A DNA stretch of 64,000 bases from Mycobacterium sp. ITM-2016-00318 (GCF_002968285.2 NZ_CP134400.1:4030001-4094000), one strand, 5' to 3'; numbered from the stretch's first letter, positions 27,181-37,434 are shown. Program-made: numbers and translations. Notes: generated by a model not told the origin, from the letters alone.

Positions 27181-27768
27181 GTGCATCGGGTCACCAAGCT
27201 GCTCGGCCCGCGACATCCCGCGATCGCCGCTGCCGCGGTCGGCGTCGCCCTGCTGGCGGGTTGCGGCTCGAGCGACTCGACCGTGTCGAAGACCCCGGAG
27301 GCGGCGACAACCACCGCAGCCACCGCCGCGCAGGCACCGGCGACCGTGCTGCCACCACGTCCCCCCGCTCCGAGCGCCCCGGCGCCCGACCCCTGCGCGG
27401 TGAATCTGGCGGCCCCCGAGATCGCCAAGACCGTCTCCGAGTTGCCCCGCGACCCCCGCAGCGGGCAGGCGTGGAGTTCCGAACCGCTGGCGGGCACCTA
27501 CAACGAGTGCGCCCAGCTGTCGGCGATCATCGTCAAGGCCAACACCAACGCCGAAAACCCCAACACCCGCGCAGTGCTGTTCCACCTCGGCAAGTACATC
27601 CCGACCGGGGTGCCGGACACCTACGGCTTCAACGGCATCGAACCGACGGAAAGCACCGGTGACACCGTCGCGCTGGTGTACTCCAGCGGCACGTCGGGGT
27701 TGGAGAGCGTGGTGAAGTTCCGCTGGAACGGTGCGGGCGTCGAGTTGATCGGCAACACGCCCGGCTGA
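27181..27768 (+). CDS. lprE: lipoprotein LprE
   Basis: This lipoprotein has 195 residues; a signal peptide ends in the lipobox LLAGC with the lipidated residue at Cys28. A Thr/Ala/Pro-rich spacer follows, then a compact domain of the LppP/LprE family with two further cysteines (DPCAVNL and NECAQL) likely to form a disulfide. It is exported and anchored to the outer face of the plasma membrane. It corresponds to Rv1252c. TAGGTT lies 8 bases before the GTG, consistent with leaderless transcription divergent from deaD. Molecular role not established. Confidence 0.88.
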   Translation: MHRVTKLLGPRHPAIAAAAVGVALLAGCGSSDSTVSKTPEAATTTAATAAQAPATVLPPRPPAPSAPAPDPCAVNLAAPEIAKTVSELPRDPRSGQAWSSEPLAGTYNECAQLSAIIVKANTNAENPNTRAVLFHLGKYIPTGVPDTYGFNGIEPTESTGDTVALVYSSGTSGLESVVKFRWNGAGVELIGNTPG

Positions 27769-27784
27769 CGTCTCGATCGCCGCC

Positions 27785-27822
27785 GTTTAATCCACCCCCC
27801 AACGGGTATGACGCCAGCGTCA
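27785..27822 (+). promoter_or_regulatory. SigF-type promoter with an adjoining palindrome
   Basis: GTTT (27785-27788), a 15-base spacer and GGGTAT (27804-27809) match the mycobacterial SigF consensus GTTT-N15-17-GGGTA. Immediately downstream TGACGC-CA-GCGTCA (27809-27822) is a perfect inverted repeat that could be an operator covering the start site. Transcription would begin near 27816-27819, upstream of the GTG at 27862. Confidence 0.6.
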
Positions 27823-27861
27823 ATGCCAAGCGGCTACTGCCGTCACCGAGGAAGTGGGACT

Positions 27862-28680
27862 GTGGAAGATGCCTTGAGGGACATGTGGCGCTCGATCGCC
27901 ACCTTCGCCCCTAAACTCGTTGTATTCGTTTTGATCTTGGTGATCGGCTGGATCGTCGCACGTGTCGTCGCGAAGGTGATCGACAAAGTACTCGAGCGGG
28001 TCGGATTCGACCGGGCCGTCGAACGTGGAGGCATTCGAAGGGCCTTGCAGAACAGCAGATACGACGCATCGACGATCGTGAGCAAGATCGTCTACTACGC
28101 GCTCCTGCTGTTCGTCTTGCAGCTTGCGTTCGGCGTATTCGGCCCGAATCCGGTCAGCGCACTGCTGAGCGGCGTCATCGCGTTCCTGCCGAAACTGCTC
28201 GTGGCTCTGGTGATCATCGTTGTCGCAGCGGCGATCGCGGCGGCCGTGCGCGATATCGTGTCCAACGCGCTCAGCGGTCTCTCGTACGGCAGGCCCCTGG
28301 CCACCGCCGCCAGTGTCGCGATCCTCGCGCTCGGCATCATTGCGGCCCTCAACCAGGTGGGTATCGCGCTTACCGTGACACTGCCTGTCCTCATCGCCGT
28401 GCTCGGCACGGTGGGCGGCATACTCATCGTCGGCGTAGGCGGAGGCCTGATCAAGCCGATGCAGCAGCGGTGGGATGACTACCTCTCCCGGGCCGAGCGC
28501 GAAGGACGCGAGTTCCGCGACCGCAGGGCCGGGCGACCCGCAGACACAACGGTCGTCCCCGCAGGTGCCGTGCCCTCATCCGAGCCGTCGAGTCGCGCTA
28601 TGGCCGGGCCGAACCCGTCCACGCCAATCGCGGGTTCCACTGCGCAGACGTCGCGTCCGGAGGGCCGGCCGCTGAGCTGA
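27862..28680 (+). CDS. MscS-like TM-helix-repeat membrane protein
   Basis: This protein has 272 residues. Several long hydrophobic segments include LVVFVLILVIGWIVARVV followed by an amphipathic stretch (DKVLERVGFD), the conserved TM-helix repeat found in proteins related to small mechanosensitive channels. The C-terminal 80 residues are charged then Pro/Ser-rich and probably cytoplasmic. The GTG at 27862 (VEDALRDMWRS) is chosen because AGGAAG precedes it and the SigF-type promoter start lies upstream of it, whereas an earlier start at 27808 would lie within the promoter. Whether it gates ions is not shown. Confidence 0.8.
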   Translation: MEDALRDMWRSIATFAPKLVVFVLILVIGWIVARVVAKVIDKVLERVGFDRAVERGGIRRALQNSRYDASTIVSKIVYYALLLFVLQLAFGVFGPNPVSALLSGVIAFLPKLLVALVIIVVAAAIAAAVRDIVSNALSGLSYGRPLATAASVAILALGIIAALNQVGIALTVTLPVLIAVLGTVGGILIVGVGGGLIKPMQQRWDDYLSRAEREGREFRDRRAGRPADTTVVPAGAVPSSEPSSRAMAGPNPSTPIAGSTAQTSRPEGRPLS

Positions 28681-28685
28681 CCTCT

Positions 28686-28748
28686 CGCCGAAACGGACAA
28701 TTGGGCGACGACACGCCGCGACATCGCGCCCAATTGTCCGTTTCGGCG
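28686..28748 (+). repeat. perfect 22-19-22 gene-end hairpin
   Basis: Arms at 28686-28707 and 28727-28748 are perfectly complementary over 22 bases (CGCCGAAACGGACAATTGGG and two more), separated by 19 bases. It starts 5 bases after the stop of the MscS-like gene and ends 47 bases before the nuclease-helicase start. The geometry is nearly that of the 61-bp elements, but the sequence differs. Confidence 0.8.
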
Positions 28749-28795
28749 TAGTTCGATGGCCATTTGTGTCCGGGGGCGGGCATACAGTTGGGCAC

Positions 28796-31700
28796 GTGTT
28801 CGTCGTCGACGATCGAGTGATCTACAGCGCCTCCGACCTCGCAGCCGCGGCTCGCTGCGAGTACGCGCTGCTGCGCTCTTTCGACGCACGCCTCGACTGG
28901 GGGCCGCCGGTCGCCGTCGAGGACGAATTGCTCGCGCGCACCGCAGAACTCGGCGGTGACCACGAGCAGCGGCACCTCGGGGAGCTCCGCCTGCTGTCGC
29001 CGGACAACGTCGCGATCATCGGGCGGCCCGGCTATACCGTCGGTGGCCTCACCGCCGCCGCACAGGCGACCATGGACGCGGTCGAGCGGCGCGCGCCGCT
29101 CATCTATCAGGCGGCGATGTTCGACGGCCGTTTCGTGGGGTTCGCCGACTTTCTCCTGCTCCACGGGCAGCGCTACCGGCTGCGCGATACGAAGCTCGCG
29201 CGCTCGGTGAAGGTGGAGGCCCTGCTGCAGCTCGCCGCCTACGCCGACACGCTGTCGAAGGCGGGCGTTCCGGTGGCGCCGGAGGTCGAGCTGGTGCTCG
29301 GCGACGGCGTCACCGCCAGCTACCGCGTCGACGAACTGCTGCCGGTGTACGGACCACGCCGCGCCGCCCTGCAGCAGCTGCTCGACGATCACCTGGCCTG
29401 CGGCAAGCCGGTGACTTGGGAGGACGAAGATGTCCGTGCGTGCTTCCGGTGTCCGGAGTGCGCGATTCAGGTTCGCGAACACGATGACCTGCTTCTGGTC
29501 GCAGGTATGCGCGCCAGCCAGCGCGCTCGCCTGATCGACGCGGGCATCACCACCATCAGCGGGCTGGCCGAGCACGACGGCTCTGTGCCCGAGCTGTCGG
29601 ACCGCACCGTCACATCGCTGTCGGCGCAGGCCCGGCTGCAGCTCGCGCCACGCGTCGACGGCAAGCCGCCCTATGAAGTCGCCGACGCGCAACCCCTGAT
29701 GGTGCTGCCCGAGCCCGACAAGGGCGACCTGTTCTTCGATTTCGAGGGCGACCCGCTGTGGACGGCCGACGGTCGCGAGTGGGGATTGGAGTATCTGTTC
29801 GGCGTGCTCGACATCGCCGATGAGTTCCGGCCGCTGTGGGCGCACGACCGTGCCGACGAGCGAAAAGCGCTGCGCGACTTCCTGACGATGGTGCGCAAAC
29901 GCCGCAAGCGGTATCCGAGCATGCACATCTATCACTACGCGCCGTACGAGAAGACGGCGCTGCTGCGGCTCGCCGGACGCTACGGAGTCGGCGAGGACGA
30001 GGTGGACGATCTGCTGCGTAACGGCGTACTCGTCGACCTCTATCCGCTGGTGCGCAAGAGCATCAGGGTCGGCACCGAGAACTACAGCCTGAAGTCGCTC
30101 GAACCGCTGTACATGGGCGGTCAGCTGCGCACCGGCGACGTGACGACGGCGACCGATTCGATCACCCAGTACGCGAAATACTGCGAGCTGCGCGCCACCG
30201 GACGCGACGACGAGGCGGCGGTCATGTTGAAGGAGATCGAGGAATACAACCGGTACGACTGCACGTCGACGCGCAAGCTGCGGGACTGGCTGATCTGCCG
30301 GGCTATCGACTCCGCGGTGCCGCCCGTCGGCGCGCTGGCCGTCCAGGATGGCGTGGCCATCGAAGACGACGACGAGCTGGCCCGCAGACTGGCGAAGTTC
30401 GTCGGCGACGACCCGGCCGGTCGCCGGCCGGAACAGACTGCGGTGGCGATGCTTTCGGCTGCACGCGGTTATCACCGCCGCGAGGACAAGCCGTTCTGGT
30501 GGGGCCACTTCGACCGGCTGAACAATCCGGTCGACGAATGGGGGGACTGCACCGACGTCTTCATCGCCGAGCACGCCGAGGTCGACACCGAATGGAACAT
30601 GCCGCCGAAGGCGCGCAAGCTGCAACGTCGGGTGCGCCTCGCCGGAACCATCGCAGCGGGTGAGCTGAGCAGGTCGATGTATGCGCTCTACGAGCCACCC
30701 TCCCCCGCGGGATTGACCGATGACACCGAACGAAGGGCGTTCGGGGCGGTCTCCGTCGTCGACTGCGACGACCCCGCCGCGCCGACCGAGGTCACCGTCG
30801 TCGAACGGGAACCCAAGAACGGCGGACCCTTTCATCAACTGCCCTTCGCGCTGACACCGGGACCGCCGATTCCGACCGGTCCCCTGCGCGATGCCATCGA
30901 GGCGACGGCAACCGACATCGCAGCGGGTCTGCCGCATCTGCCGCCGAGCCCGGTCATCGACATTCTGCTGCGCCACCCACCGCGCATCCGCAGCGGCCGA
31001 CCGCTGCCACGTGGTGCCGATGTCGCCGAGTCGATCACGGCGGCGCTGCTCGATCTCGACTCGTCCTACCTTGCCGTGCACGGCCCGCCCGGCACTGGTA
31101 AGACCTTCACCGCGGCCGCCGTCATCCATCGGCTCGTCACCGAAAGCCGTTGGCGCATCGGCGTCGTCGCCCAGTCCCACGCCGTCGTCGAAAATCTGTT
31201 CCGCGACGTGATCGGTGCAGGAGTCGATCCGTCGCTGGTGGCCAAGAAGAAGCACGGCGCCGGGGCGAATTGGCAGGAGATCGACGAGAAGGAGTATCCG
31301 GGGTTCATCGCAGACCATGACGGCTGCGTCGTCGGCGGCACCTCGTGGGACTTCGCCAACGCCGGCCGGGTGCCGCGCGGCAGCCTGGACCTCCTCGTCG
31401 TCGAAGAGGCCGGCCAGTTCTGCCTGGCGAACACCATCGCGGTGGCGTCGGCCGCGACGAACCTTCTCCTGCTCGGTGATCCCCAACAGCTGCCGCAGGT
31501 TAGCCAGGGCACCCATCCGGAACCGGTTGATACGTCTGCGCTGGGCTGGTTGATCGACGGCAGGCACACGCTGCCGCCCGAACTCGGATACTTCCTCGAC
31601 CTGTCCTATCGCATGCACCCCGATCTATGCGCGGCGGTGTCGCGACTGTCCTACGACGACCGGCTGCGCTCCGTCGACGAGGTCACCGCGGCGCGCAGGC

Positions 31701-32206
31701 TCGACGGGCACCAGCCGGGGGTGCGGGTGCTGACCGTAGAACATGACGGCAACTCGACCGACAGTCCTGAAGAGGCGGACGCCATCGTCACCGAGATCGG
31801 CGGGCTGATCGGCGCGTCGTGGACAGACGAGCACGGCACTCGGACACTGACACAGGACGACGTTTTGATCGTCACCCCGTACAACGCTCAGGTTGTGTTG
31901 CTGCGCGAACGACTCGTCGCGGCCGGACTCCACTCCGTCCGCGCCGGCACCGTGGACAAGTTCCAGGGCCAGCAGGCGCCGGTGGTCTTCGTGTCGATGA
32001 CCGCGTCGTCCATCGATGACGTCCCACGTGGAATCGCGTTCCTGCTCAACCGCAATCGGCTCAACGTCGCCGTGAGCCGGGCAAAGTACCTGTGCGTCAT
32101 CGTACGCTCGCCGCTGCTGACCGAGTACCTGCCCGCCACACCGGATCGGCTGATCGAATTGGGTGCGTTCCTGTCGCTCGCGTCGTGTGGTCACCCTCTC
32201 CGATGA
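28796..32206 (+). CDS. TM0106-type RecB-like nuclease fused to an SF1 helicase
   Basis: This protein has 1136 residues. The N-terminal part is a Cas4/AddB-like PD-(D/E)xK nuclease with an Fe-S-type cysteine set: Cys21 (in AARCEY) and the distal cluster CFRCPEC. The middle has an RNase H-like exonuclease signature (LFFDFEGDPLW). The C-terminal half is a UPF1/DNA2-like helicase with Walker A GPPGTGKT, motif II VVEEAGQF, QLPQV and the final NVAVSRAKY. It probably processes DNA ends or flaps. It corresponds to Rv1251c. TACAGT lies 8 bases before the GTG (28796). It overlaps the next gene by 4 bases. Confidence 0.88.
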   Translation: MFVVDDRVIYSASDLAAAARCEYALLRSFDARLDWGPPVAVEDELLARTAELGGDHEQRHLGELRLLSPDNVAIIGRPGYTVGGLTAAAQATMDAVERRAPLIYQAAMFDGRFVGFADFLLLHGQRYRLRDTKLARSVKVEALLQLAAYADTLSKAGVPVAPEVELVLGDGVTASYRVDELLPVYGPRRAALQQLLDDHLACGKPVTWEDEDVRACFRCPECAIQVREHDDLLLVAGMRASQRARLIDAGITTISGLAEHDGSVPELSDRTVTSLSAQARLQLAPRVDGKPPYEVADAQPLMVLPEPDKGDLFFDFEGDPLWTADGREWGLEYLFGVLDIADEFRPLWAHDRADERKALRDFLTMVRKRRKRYPSMHIYHYAPYEKTALLRLAGRYGVGEDEVDDLLRNGVLVDLYPLVRKSIRVGTENYSLKSLEPLYMGGQLRTGDVTTATDSITQYAKYCELRATGRDDEAAVMLKEIEEYNRYDCTSTRKLRDWLICRAIDSAVPPVGALAVQDGVAIEDDDELARRLAKFVGDDPAGRRPEQTAVAMLSAARGYHRREDKPFWWGHFDRLNNPVDEWGDCTDVFIAEHAEVDTEWNMPPKARKLQRRVRLAGTIAAGELSRSMYALYEPPSPAGLTDDTERRAFGAVSVVDCDDPAAPTEVTVVEREPKNGGPFHQLPFALTPGPPIPTGPLRDAIEATATDIAAGLPHLPPSPVIDILLRHPPRIRSGRPLPRGADVAESITAALLDLDSSYLAVHGPPGTGKTFTAAAVIHRLVTESRWRIGVVAQSHAVVENLFRDVIGAGVDPSLVAKKKHGAGANWQEIDEKEYPGFIADHDGCVVGGTSWDFANAGRVPRGSLDLLVVEEAGQFCLANTIAVASAATNLLLLGDPQQLPQVSQGTHPEPVDTSALGWLIDGRHTLPPELGYFLDLSYRMHPDLCAAVSRLSYDDRLRSVDEVTAARRLDGHQPGVRVLTVEHDGNSTDSPEEADAIVTEIGGLIGASWTDEHGTRTLTQDDVLIVTPYNAQVVLLRERLVAAGLHSVRAGTVDKFQGQQAPVVFVSMTASSIDDVPRGIAFLLNRNRLNVAVSRAKYLCVIVRSPLLTEYLPATPDRLIELGAFLSLASCGHPLR

Positions 32207-33561
32207 CCGAACCGCTGAGCGACCGCCTCGCTGAGATCGTCGGCGCGACGCACGTGAGCGCCGATCCCGATGTGCTCGACAGTCGCATCGTCGACCACAC
32301 CGGCCGGTACCGCGGGCAGGCCAGCGTTCTCGTCAGACCCGGCAGCGCCGAAGAGATCGCCGCTGTACTCGGCGTCTGCCGGACGGCTGGTGTGCACGTC
32401 ACCGTGCAAGGCGGCCGCACCTCCTTGGTCGCGGGAACGGTTCCCGAACACGACGACGTACTGCTGTCCACCGAGCGGCTGACCGATATAGGTGAGGTCG
32501 ACGCGGTCGAACGGCGCATTCAAGTGGGCGCGGGCGTCACCCTGGCGGCAGTCCAGCGGGCAGCGATCAAGGCCGGCCTGGTGTTCGGCGTCGACATCGC
32601 CGCGCGCGACTCCGCCACCGTCGGCGGCATGGCGTCGACCAACGCCGGCGGACTGCGCACCGTGCGTTACGGCAACATGGGCGAGCAGGTGATCGGCCTC
32701 GATGTGGTGCTTCCCGACGGATCGATCGTGGCGCGGCACAGCCACGTTCGGCAGGACAACACCGGCTACGACCTCGCATCGCTGTTCGTCGGCGCCGAAG
32801 GCACGCTCGGCGTGATCACCGGATTGGATCTGCGCCTGCACCCGACCCCGACGAACAGGGTGACCGCGGTCTGCGGTTTCGCCGACCTCGACGATCTCGT
32901 CGCCGCAGGCCGTGAGTTCCGCGATATGGACGGCATCGCCGCTCTGGAGTTGATCGACTCCCGCGCAAGCGATCTGACCGCCGAGCACTTGGGTGTCGCC
33001 GCGCCGGTCGAAGGTGCCTGGCAGTTGTTGATCGAACTCGCCGCGGACACCGACCAGACCGAGCAGTTGGCCGATGCGCTGGAACATGCGCGGCTCACCG
33101 GGGAGCCCGCGGTGGGCGTCGACGTCAACTCCCAGCAGCGCCTGTGGCAGGTGCGCGAATCCGTCGCAGAGGTTCTCGGCCTCTACGGGCCGCCGCTGAA
33201 ATTCGATGTGTCGTTGCCGTTGTCGGCCATCGCGACGTTCGCGCGCGAGTCCGGTGAGCTGATCGCCGAACACGCACCCGATGCCATCCCTGTGCTGTTC
33301 GGCCACATCGGCGAGGGCAACCTACACCTCAATGTGCTGCGTTGCGCCCTCGACGGCGATCGTGAGGCCGCGCTGTATTCCGCGATGATGACGCTGATCG
33401 CCCGGCGCGGCGGCAACGTCAGCTCCGAACACGGCGTCGGCAGCCGCAAACGCAATTACATGAGTATGTCGCGCACGGACGCCGACATCGCGGCGATGCG
33501 CGCGGTCAAGAAAGCGTTCGACCCCGCCGGATATCTCAACCCCGCCGTACTGTTCGACTAG
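32203..33561 (+). CDS. FAD-linked D-2-hydroxyacid dehydrogenase
   Basis: This protein has 452 residues of the FAD-binding type-4 family. The FAD motif is [14 protein letters not shown], followed by [10 protein letters not shown] and [12 protein letters not shown]. The C-terminal metal and substrate region has [14 protein letters not shown] and [14 protein letters not shown]. The GHIGEGNLH segment is typical of D-2-hydroxyglutarate and D-lactate dehydrogenases. It is a second, distinct member beside the one at 17.7 kb. The ATG overlaps the helicase stop as ATGA, so it is translated from the same mRNA, an odd pairing of DNA repair and redox metabolism. Confidence 0.88.
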   Translation: MTEPLSDRLAEIVGATHVSADPDVLDSRIVDHTGRYRGQASVLVRPGSAEEIAAVLGVCRTAGVHVTVQGGRTSLVAGTVPEHDDVLLSTERLTDIGEVDAVERRIQVGAGVTLAAVQRAAIKAGLVFGVDIAARDSATVGGMASTNAGGLRTVRYGNMGEQVIGLDVVLPDGSIVARHSHVRQDNTGYDLASLFVGAEGTLGVITGLDLRLHPTPTNRVTAVCGFADLDDLVAAGREFRDMDGIAALELIDSRASDLTAEHLGVAAPVEGAWQLLIELAADTDQTEQLADALEHARLTGEPAVGVDVNSQQRLWQVRESVAEVLGLYGPPLKFDVSLPLSAIATFARESGELIAEHAPDAIPVLFGHIGEGNLHLNVLRCALDGDREAALYSAMMTLIARRGGNVSSEHGVGSRKRNYMSMSRTDADIAAMRAVKKAFDPAGYLNPAVLFD

Positions 33562-35825
33562 TCACCGGGGCGCCAGTGCCGCCCGCGCCGTCCGTAGCTC
33601 GGCGCGTCGTCGGCCTCTGCGCGCGAATGCCTGCCGTTGGACGTGGTCTCGTCGTCGACGAAAGCGTGCCGCGACGGCGGCTCGAATTCGGAACCAGCCT
33701 CGTCGGGGCTTTCGAAGTGGGCGTGGCTGCCGATGTCCAACGGGTAGTCGGGGCTGAGGATGTCCGGCTCGGGGCCCGCCGCCCGCGGTTCCTCCTCGCG
33801 CGGAGTGAAACGGCTGAGCGGCTGGAAGCGCTCCTCCTGGTCGGTGTGAAAGCCGTTGTGAGCGAAGCCGATCGGTTCCAACGATGGCGACGGCGGAGGC
33901 ACATCGGAGAGAAATTCGTGCAGACTGCGCACCGGCTCGCGTCGATGATCGGGCGGTGGCAGCGGATCGGACACGGGTGTCGTCGACTCGGCTGGAGCGG
34001 GTTCGGGCTCGACGGGTGACGCGCCGTCCGTTGCCCGCGCGGGCTCGACGCCGTCGGGCGCCAGCAGCGAGTGCCACCGCTCGACCGGTTCGTCACGCCA
34101 GGTGTCGGCAGGCGGCGTCAGAACGGGCTCGCGTCGCGCCGCCATCGGCTCCGTGTCGCTGTCATCCTCGACCGGCACGACGACGGGATCGGCCACGATC
34201 GGAGCGAACGACGCCGGTGTGCGCGTCGGCGTCTCGGCAGCCGAAACCTCGGCGGGCTCGTCGTGCACCACAGTGAACTCGACATAGTGGTCGTCGTCGA
34301 TGTCCTCGTCGTCGTCCCAGTATTCGTCGGTCTGCTCGGCCTGCGGGGTCGCGGGGGCGGGGGAACTGGCGAAGCCGAGCAGGAACATCGCGGCCACCAC
34401 ACCGAACAGCGCGATGAACGCGGACAACAGCAGCGACTGCGACATCGCTGCGGCGAACGGCTCGTGCAGGAAGCCGGGCAGTTGGGTGACCGATCCCTCC
34501 CCGCTCGGCCCGTCGGCGGCGAGCGGCATCTCGGCGCTGATCCGTGTCGTCATGAACGCCGCCATGCTGGCGCTGCCCAGCACCGACCCGACCTGCCTTG
34601 TGGCGTTGTACACACCCGAGCCTGCGCCCGCCACGGTTGGTGCCAGGTTGCGCGTCGCCGTCGCGGCCAGCGGCGACCAGATGAACGCCATGCCGACGCC
34701 GGTTGCCGTCAGCGGCAACACGATTCGCCAGATCGGGGTGGTCGAGGTCATCTCGACCGACAACCAGGTCAGTGCGACGGCCAACAGCGAGAAGCCGAAA
34801 CCGATGATCGGCCGGGGGTGGTGGCGATCGACGATCTTGCCGACCCACGGCGCGAGCACACCGGTCGCGATCGCCATCGGCGCGGTGAGAAGCGCTGAGC
34901 GCGTCGGTGAAAGGCCGCACACCGCCTGGGCGTAGAACATCACCGGCAAGAACATCCCGGTGACGACGAAACCGATCGTGGCGACGCCCAGGGTGGACAG
35001 GCTGAAGTCGCGGTCGCGGAAGATGGCGAGCGGGATCAACGGCTCGCCGCGGTTGGCCTGCTGCCAGAACACGAAGGCCGCCATCACGCCGAGGCCGCCC
35101 GCGAGCGTGCCCCATATCCACGGCGCCCAATGGTGCGCCTGCCCCTCCTGCAGGGCGAAGACGACCATGAACATGCCGACGCCCGACAAGACGACACCGA
35201 TCAGGTCGAAGCCGCGCTTCTCGGTCGGCAGGTTCGGCACCAGCCAGAAGGCCAGCCCCAGCCCGATGATCCCGATCGGCACGTTGACGAAGAAGATCCA
35301 CTGCCAGCCGAGCTGGTCGACGAGGACGCCGCCGGCCAGCGGACCCACCAGTGTGGCGACGCCTGCGGTGGTGCCCCAGACGCTCATCGCGACGCCGCGC
35401 CGCTCCGCGGGGAAGATGCGGGTGATAGTCGACAGTGTCTGAGGGGTGAGCAGCGCTGCGCCGACGCCCTGGACCACGCGAGCGGCGATCAGCATGCCGA
35501 TGGTGCCGGACAGCCCGCACCACAGCGATGCGCCGGTGAAGACGAGCAGGCCGAGCAGGTAGAGGTTCTTCGGCCCGTAGCGATCGCCGAGCCGGCCTGC
35601 CAGCAGCAGCGGCACCGCGAAACCGAGGAGATAGGCACTGGTCACCCAGATGACGGCGTCGTAGCCGGTGCCCAGCTGCTCCATGATCGACGGGTTGGCG
35701 ACCGACACGATCGTCGCGTCGACGAGGATCATGAAGAAGCCGACCATCATGGCCCACAGGGCATGCCACGGGTCGGCGACCGACGCGGCTCCCGCCGCGG
35801 GTCGGCGTCGCAGCGCCGTGGTCAT
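33558..35825 (-). CDS. DHA2-family MFS exporter with a long acidic tail
   Basis: This protein has 755 residues. The first 500 form a 14-helix EmrB/QacA-type drug/H+ antiporter, with [11 protein letters not shown] after helix 2 and the motif-C region [20 protein letters not shown]. The last 250 residues are a hydrophilic, Asp/Glu/Pro-rich cytoplasmic tail starting about [18 protein letters not shown], unusual for the family (about 500 residues) and probably disordered. It corresponds to Rv1250. GAGGTGGGG precedes the ATG. The stop overlaps the convergent dehydrogenase stop by 4 bases. Substrates unknown. Confidence 0.88.
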   Translation of the reverse strand: MTTALRRRPAAGAASVADPWHALWAMMVGFFMILVDATIVSVANPSIMEQLGTGYDAVIWVTSAYLLGFAVPLLLAGRLGDRYGPKNLYLLGLLVFTGASLWCGLSGTIGMLIAARVVQGVGAALLTPQTLSTITRIFPAERRGVAMSVWGTTAGVATLVGPLAGGVLVDQLGWQWIFFVNVPIGIIGLGLAFWLVPNLPTEKRGFDLIGVVLSGVGMFMVVFALQEGQAHHWAPWIWGTLAGGLGVMAAFVFWQQANRGEPLIPLAIFRDRDFSLSTLGVATIGFVVTGMFLPVMFYAQAVCGLSPTRSALLTAPMAIATGVLAPWVGKIVDRHHPRPIIGFGFSLLAVALTWLSVEMTSTTPIWRIVLPLTATGVGMAFIWSPLAATATRNLAPTVAGAGSGVYNATRQVGSVLGSASMAAFMTTRISAEMPLAADGPSGEGSVTQLPGFLHEPFAAAMSQSLLLSAFIALFGVVAAMFLLGFASSPAPATPQAEQTDEYWDDDEDIDDDHYVEFTVVHDEPAEVSAAETPTRTPASFAPIVADPVVVPVEDDSDTEPMAARREPVLTPPADTWRDEPVERWHSLLAPDGVEPARATDGASPVEPEPAPAESTTPVSDPLPPPDHRREPVRSLHEFLSDVPPPSPSLEPIGFAHNGFHTDQEERFQPLSRFTPREEEPRAAGPEPDILSPDYPLDIGSHAHFESPDEAGSEFEPPSRHAFVDDETTSNGRHSRAEADDAPSYGRRGRHWRPGD

Positions 35826-36022
35826 ATCCCCACCTCGTCTCGGGTTCTATCGATGGTGTCGGCTTACCGTGCCCGTCGCCACCGCATTCGGCCTGTTCTT
35901 AGGGACTTCGCAGTCACCAGGCCCGCGTTGCCGCAGGCCGACGAAGAACAGCCCTACCGCCGACTACCCCAGTTCGTGAAGTGATTCGCCCCGACGCTAC
36001 GGGCCGTTAACAAGCGCGACAA

Positions 36023-37276
36023 CTACGCCGGCTCGGCCAGCGCCTCCTGGGAGACCGCTTCAAGGGCGTCGACGCTGGTCGAAACCCCGACAGCTAAAAG
36101 TGCAAGCAGTGCCACCAGCGCACTGACGGCCATCACCGCGGCCAGCGCCAGCTCGTTGTTGCCGAGCACGCCGACCAGTGGGGCCACCGCGGCACCAAGG
36201 CCGAACTGCGCGGCGCCGAGCAGCGCGGCAGCGGTTCCTGCGGCCTCGGGGTGGCGGGACAACGCGATTGCCGGCGCATTCGGGATGACAAGGCCCATCG
36301 CGGCGAGGATCGCCCACACCGGTGCCACGAACCCGGCCAGACCGCCGACGCCAGCCACGGCAAGACCGACGAAGACGCCGCCGGCGAGCAGTGCCGCGGC
36401 GAGGGCCCACAAGGTGATGGCCTGCGGCGAGAACCGCTTGAGCAGCACCACGTTGAACTGGGTCGCGCCGATCAACGCGACGGCGCCCGCACCGAACACC
36501 AGCGCGAAAGCCTGCTGGTCGAGCCCATAGGTGCCCTGCAGCACGAACGAAGCCCCCGCGATGTAGGCGAACAATCCCGACATGCCGAGCGCGGCGACCA
36601 GCACCAGGATGACGAACCTCCTGTCGCGCAGCAGCTCTGCGTAGGTCGCAGCGATACCGCCGATTCGCAGTGGCCTGCGGTGCGAGGGCGGCAATGTCTC
36701 GGGCAGCGCGAAAACCGCCACCAGGAGCAGGGCGCCCGCCATGACCACCAGCGCGGTGAAGACCCAGTGCCATGAGCCGTGCAGCAACACGGCCGCGCCG
36801 AGCGACGGCGCGACGACCGGCGCGACACCCAGCACCAGCATCAGCCGCGACAGCACCGTCGCGGCGGCGCTGTCGGAGAAGAGGTCACCGACGACGGCGA
36901 TCGCCACCACCATGCCCGCCGCCGCCCCGACGCCCTGGAGGACGCGGGCCAGGCCGAGCACGACGAGGTTCGGCGCGAGCATGCAGATGACCGACGCCAC
37001 CATGTGCAACACGATCCCGGCCATCAGCGGGCGCCGCCTGCCCAGCGAGTCCGACAGCGGGCCGACGATCAACTGTCCGAGCGCCAACCCGGCCAGCGTT
37101 CCCGTCAGGGTCAGCTGGACGACCGACGACGACACCGAGAGATCGTCGGCGATCTTGGGAAGCGCGGGCAGATACATGTCGATGGTCAGCGGACCGAGAG
37201 CGACCATGACACCCAGCACGACGATCATGCGCCAGCGGGAAGGTGTCTTGACGTCCACAGTGGGCGATGTTGCCAT
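36023..37276 (-). CDS. Bcr/CflA-family MFS drug exporter
   Basis: This 12-helix exporter has 417 residues. The Bcr/CflA signature is seen in LGPLTIDMYLPALPKIADDL and QLIVGPLSDSLGRRRPLM. It should extrude drugs such as bicyclomycin-like compounds or dipeptides by proton antiport. The start at 37276 (MATSPTVDVK) is used; five extra residues are possible from 37291. A TTAGC-AC-GCTAA palindrome lies 8 bases upstream of the start and suggests control by a MarR- or TetR-type repressor not present in the window. Confidence 0.88.
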   Translation of the reverse strand: MATSPTVDVKTPSRWRMIVVLGVMVALGPLTIDMYLPALPKIADDLSVSSSVVQLTLTGTLAGLALGQLIVGPLSDSLGRRRPLMAGIVLHMVASVICMLAPNLVVLGLARVLQGVGAAAGMVVAIAVVGDLFSDSAAATVLSRLMLVLGVAPVVAPSLGAAVLLHGSWHWVFTALVVMAGALLLVAVFALPETLPPSHRRPLRIGGIAATYAELLRDRRFVILVLVAALGMSGLFAYIAGASFVLQGTYGLDQQAFALVFGAGAVALIGATQFNVVLLKRFSPQAITLWALAAALLAGGVFVGLAVAGVGGLAGFVAPVWAILAAMGLVIPNAPAIALSRHPEAAGTAAALLGAAQFGLGAAVAPLVGVLGNNELALAAVMAVSALVALLALLAVGVSTSVDALEAVSQEALAEPA

Positions 37277-37284
37277 GCAAGTGG

Positions 37285-37296
37285 TTAGCACGCTAA
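37285..37296. promoter_or_regulatory. palindromic operator upstream of the Bcr/CflA exporter
   Basis: TTAGCACGCTAA is an inverted repeat with arms TTAGC/GCTAA and a 2-base centre. It lies 8 bases upstream of the exporter start, where a bound repressor would block transcription or translation. TTGC/TTAGC-type palindromes of this size are typical of MarR-family sites. Confidence 0.5.
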
Positions 37297-37434
37297 ATCA
37301 ATAATTTCTTCCCCGGTCAATCGGTGATGGTCGTCACCGCTGCTGACGCCAGCACCGGAAACCACGGGCACCGGCCGTTCGTTTGACCAACCGTTAGCCT
37401 GAAGGAACGGTTACGTCCACACCAGGAGGCCGCT

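Noticed and set aside
35130..35984. Forward frame ending ADEEQPYRRLPQFVK before the Bcr/CflA gene
   Set aside because: Most of it is antisense to the DHA2 exporter; the last 45 residues are in an intergenic region without start site or family resemblance.
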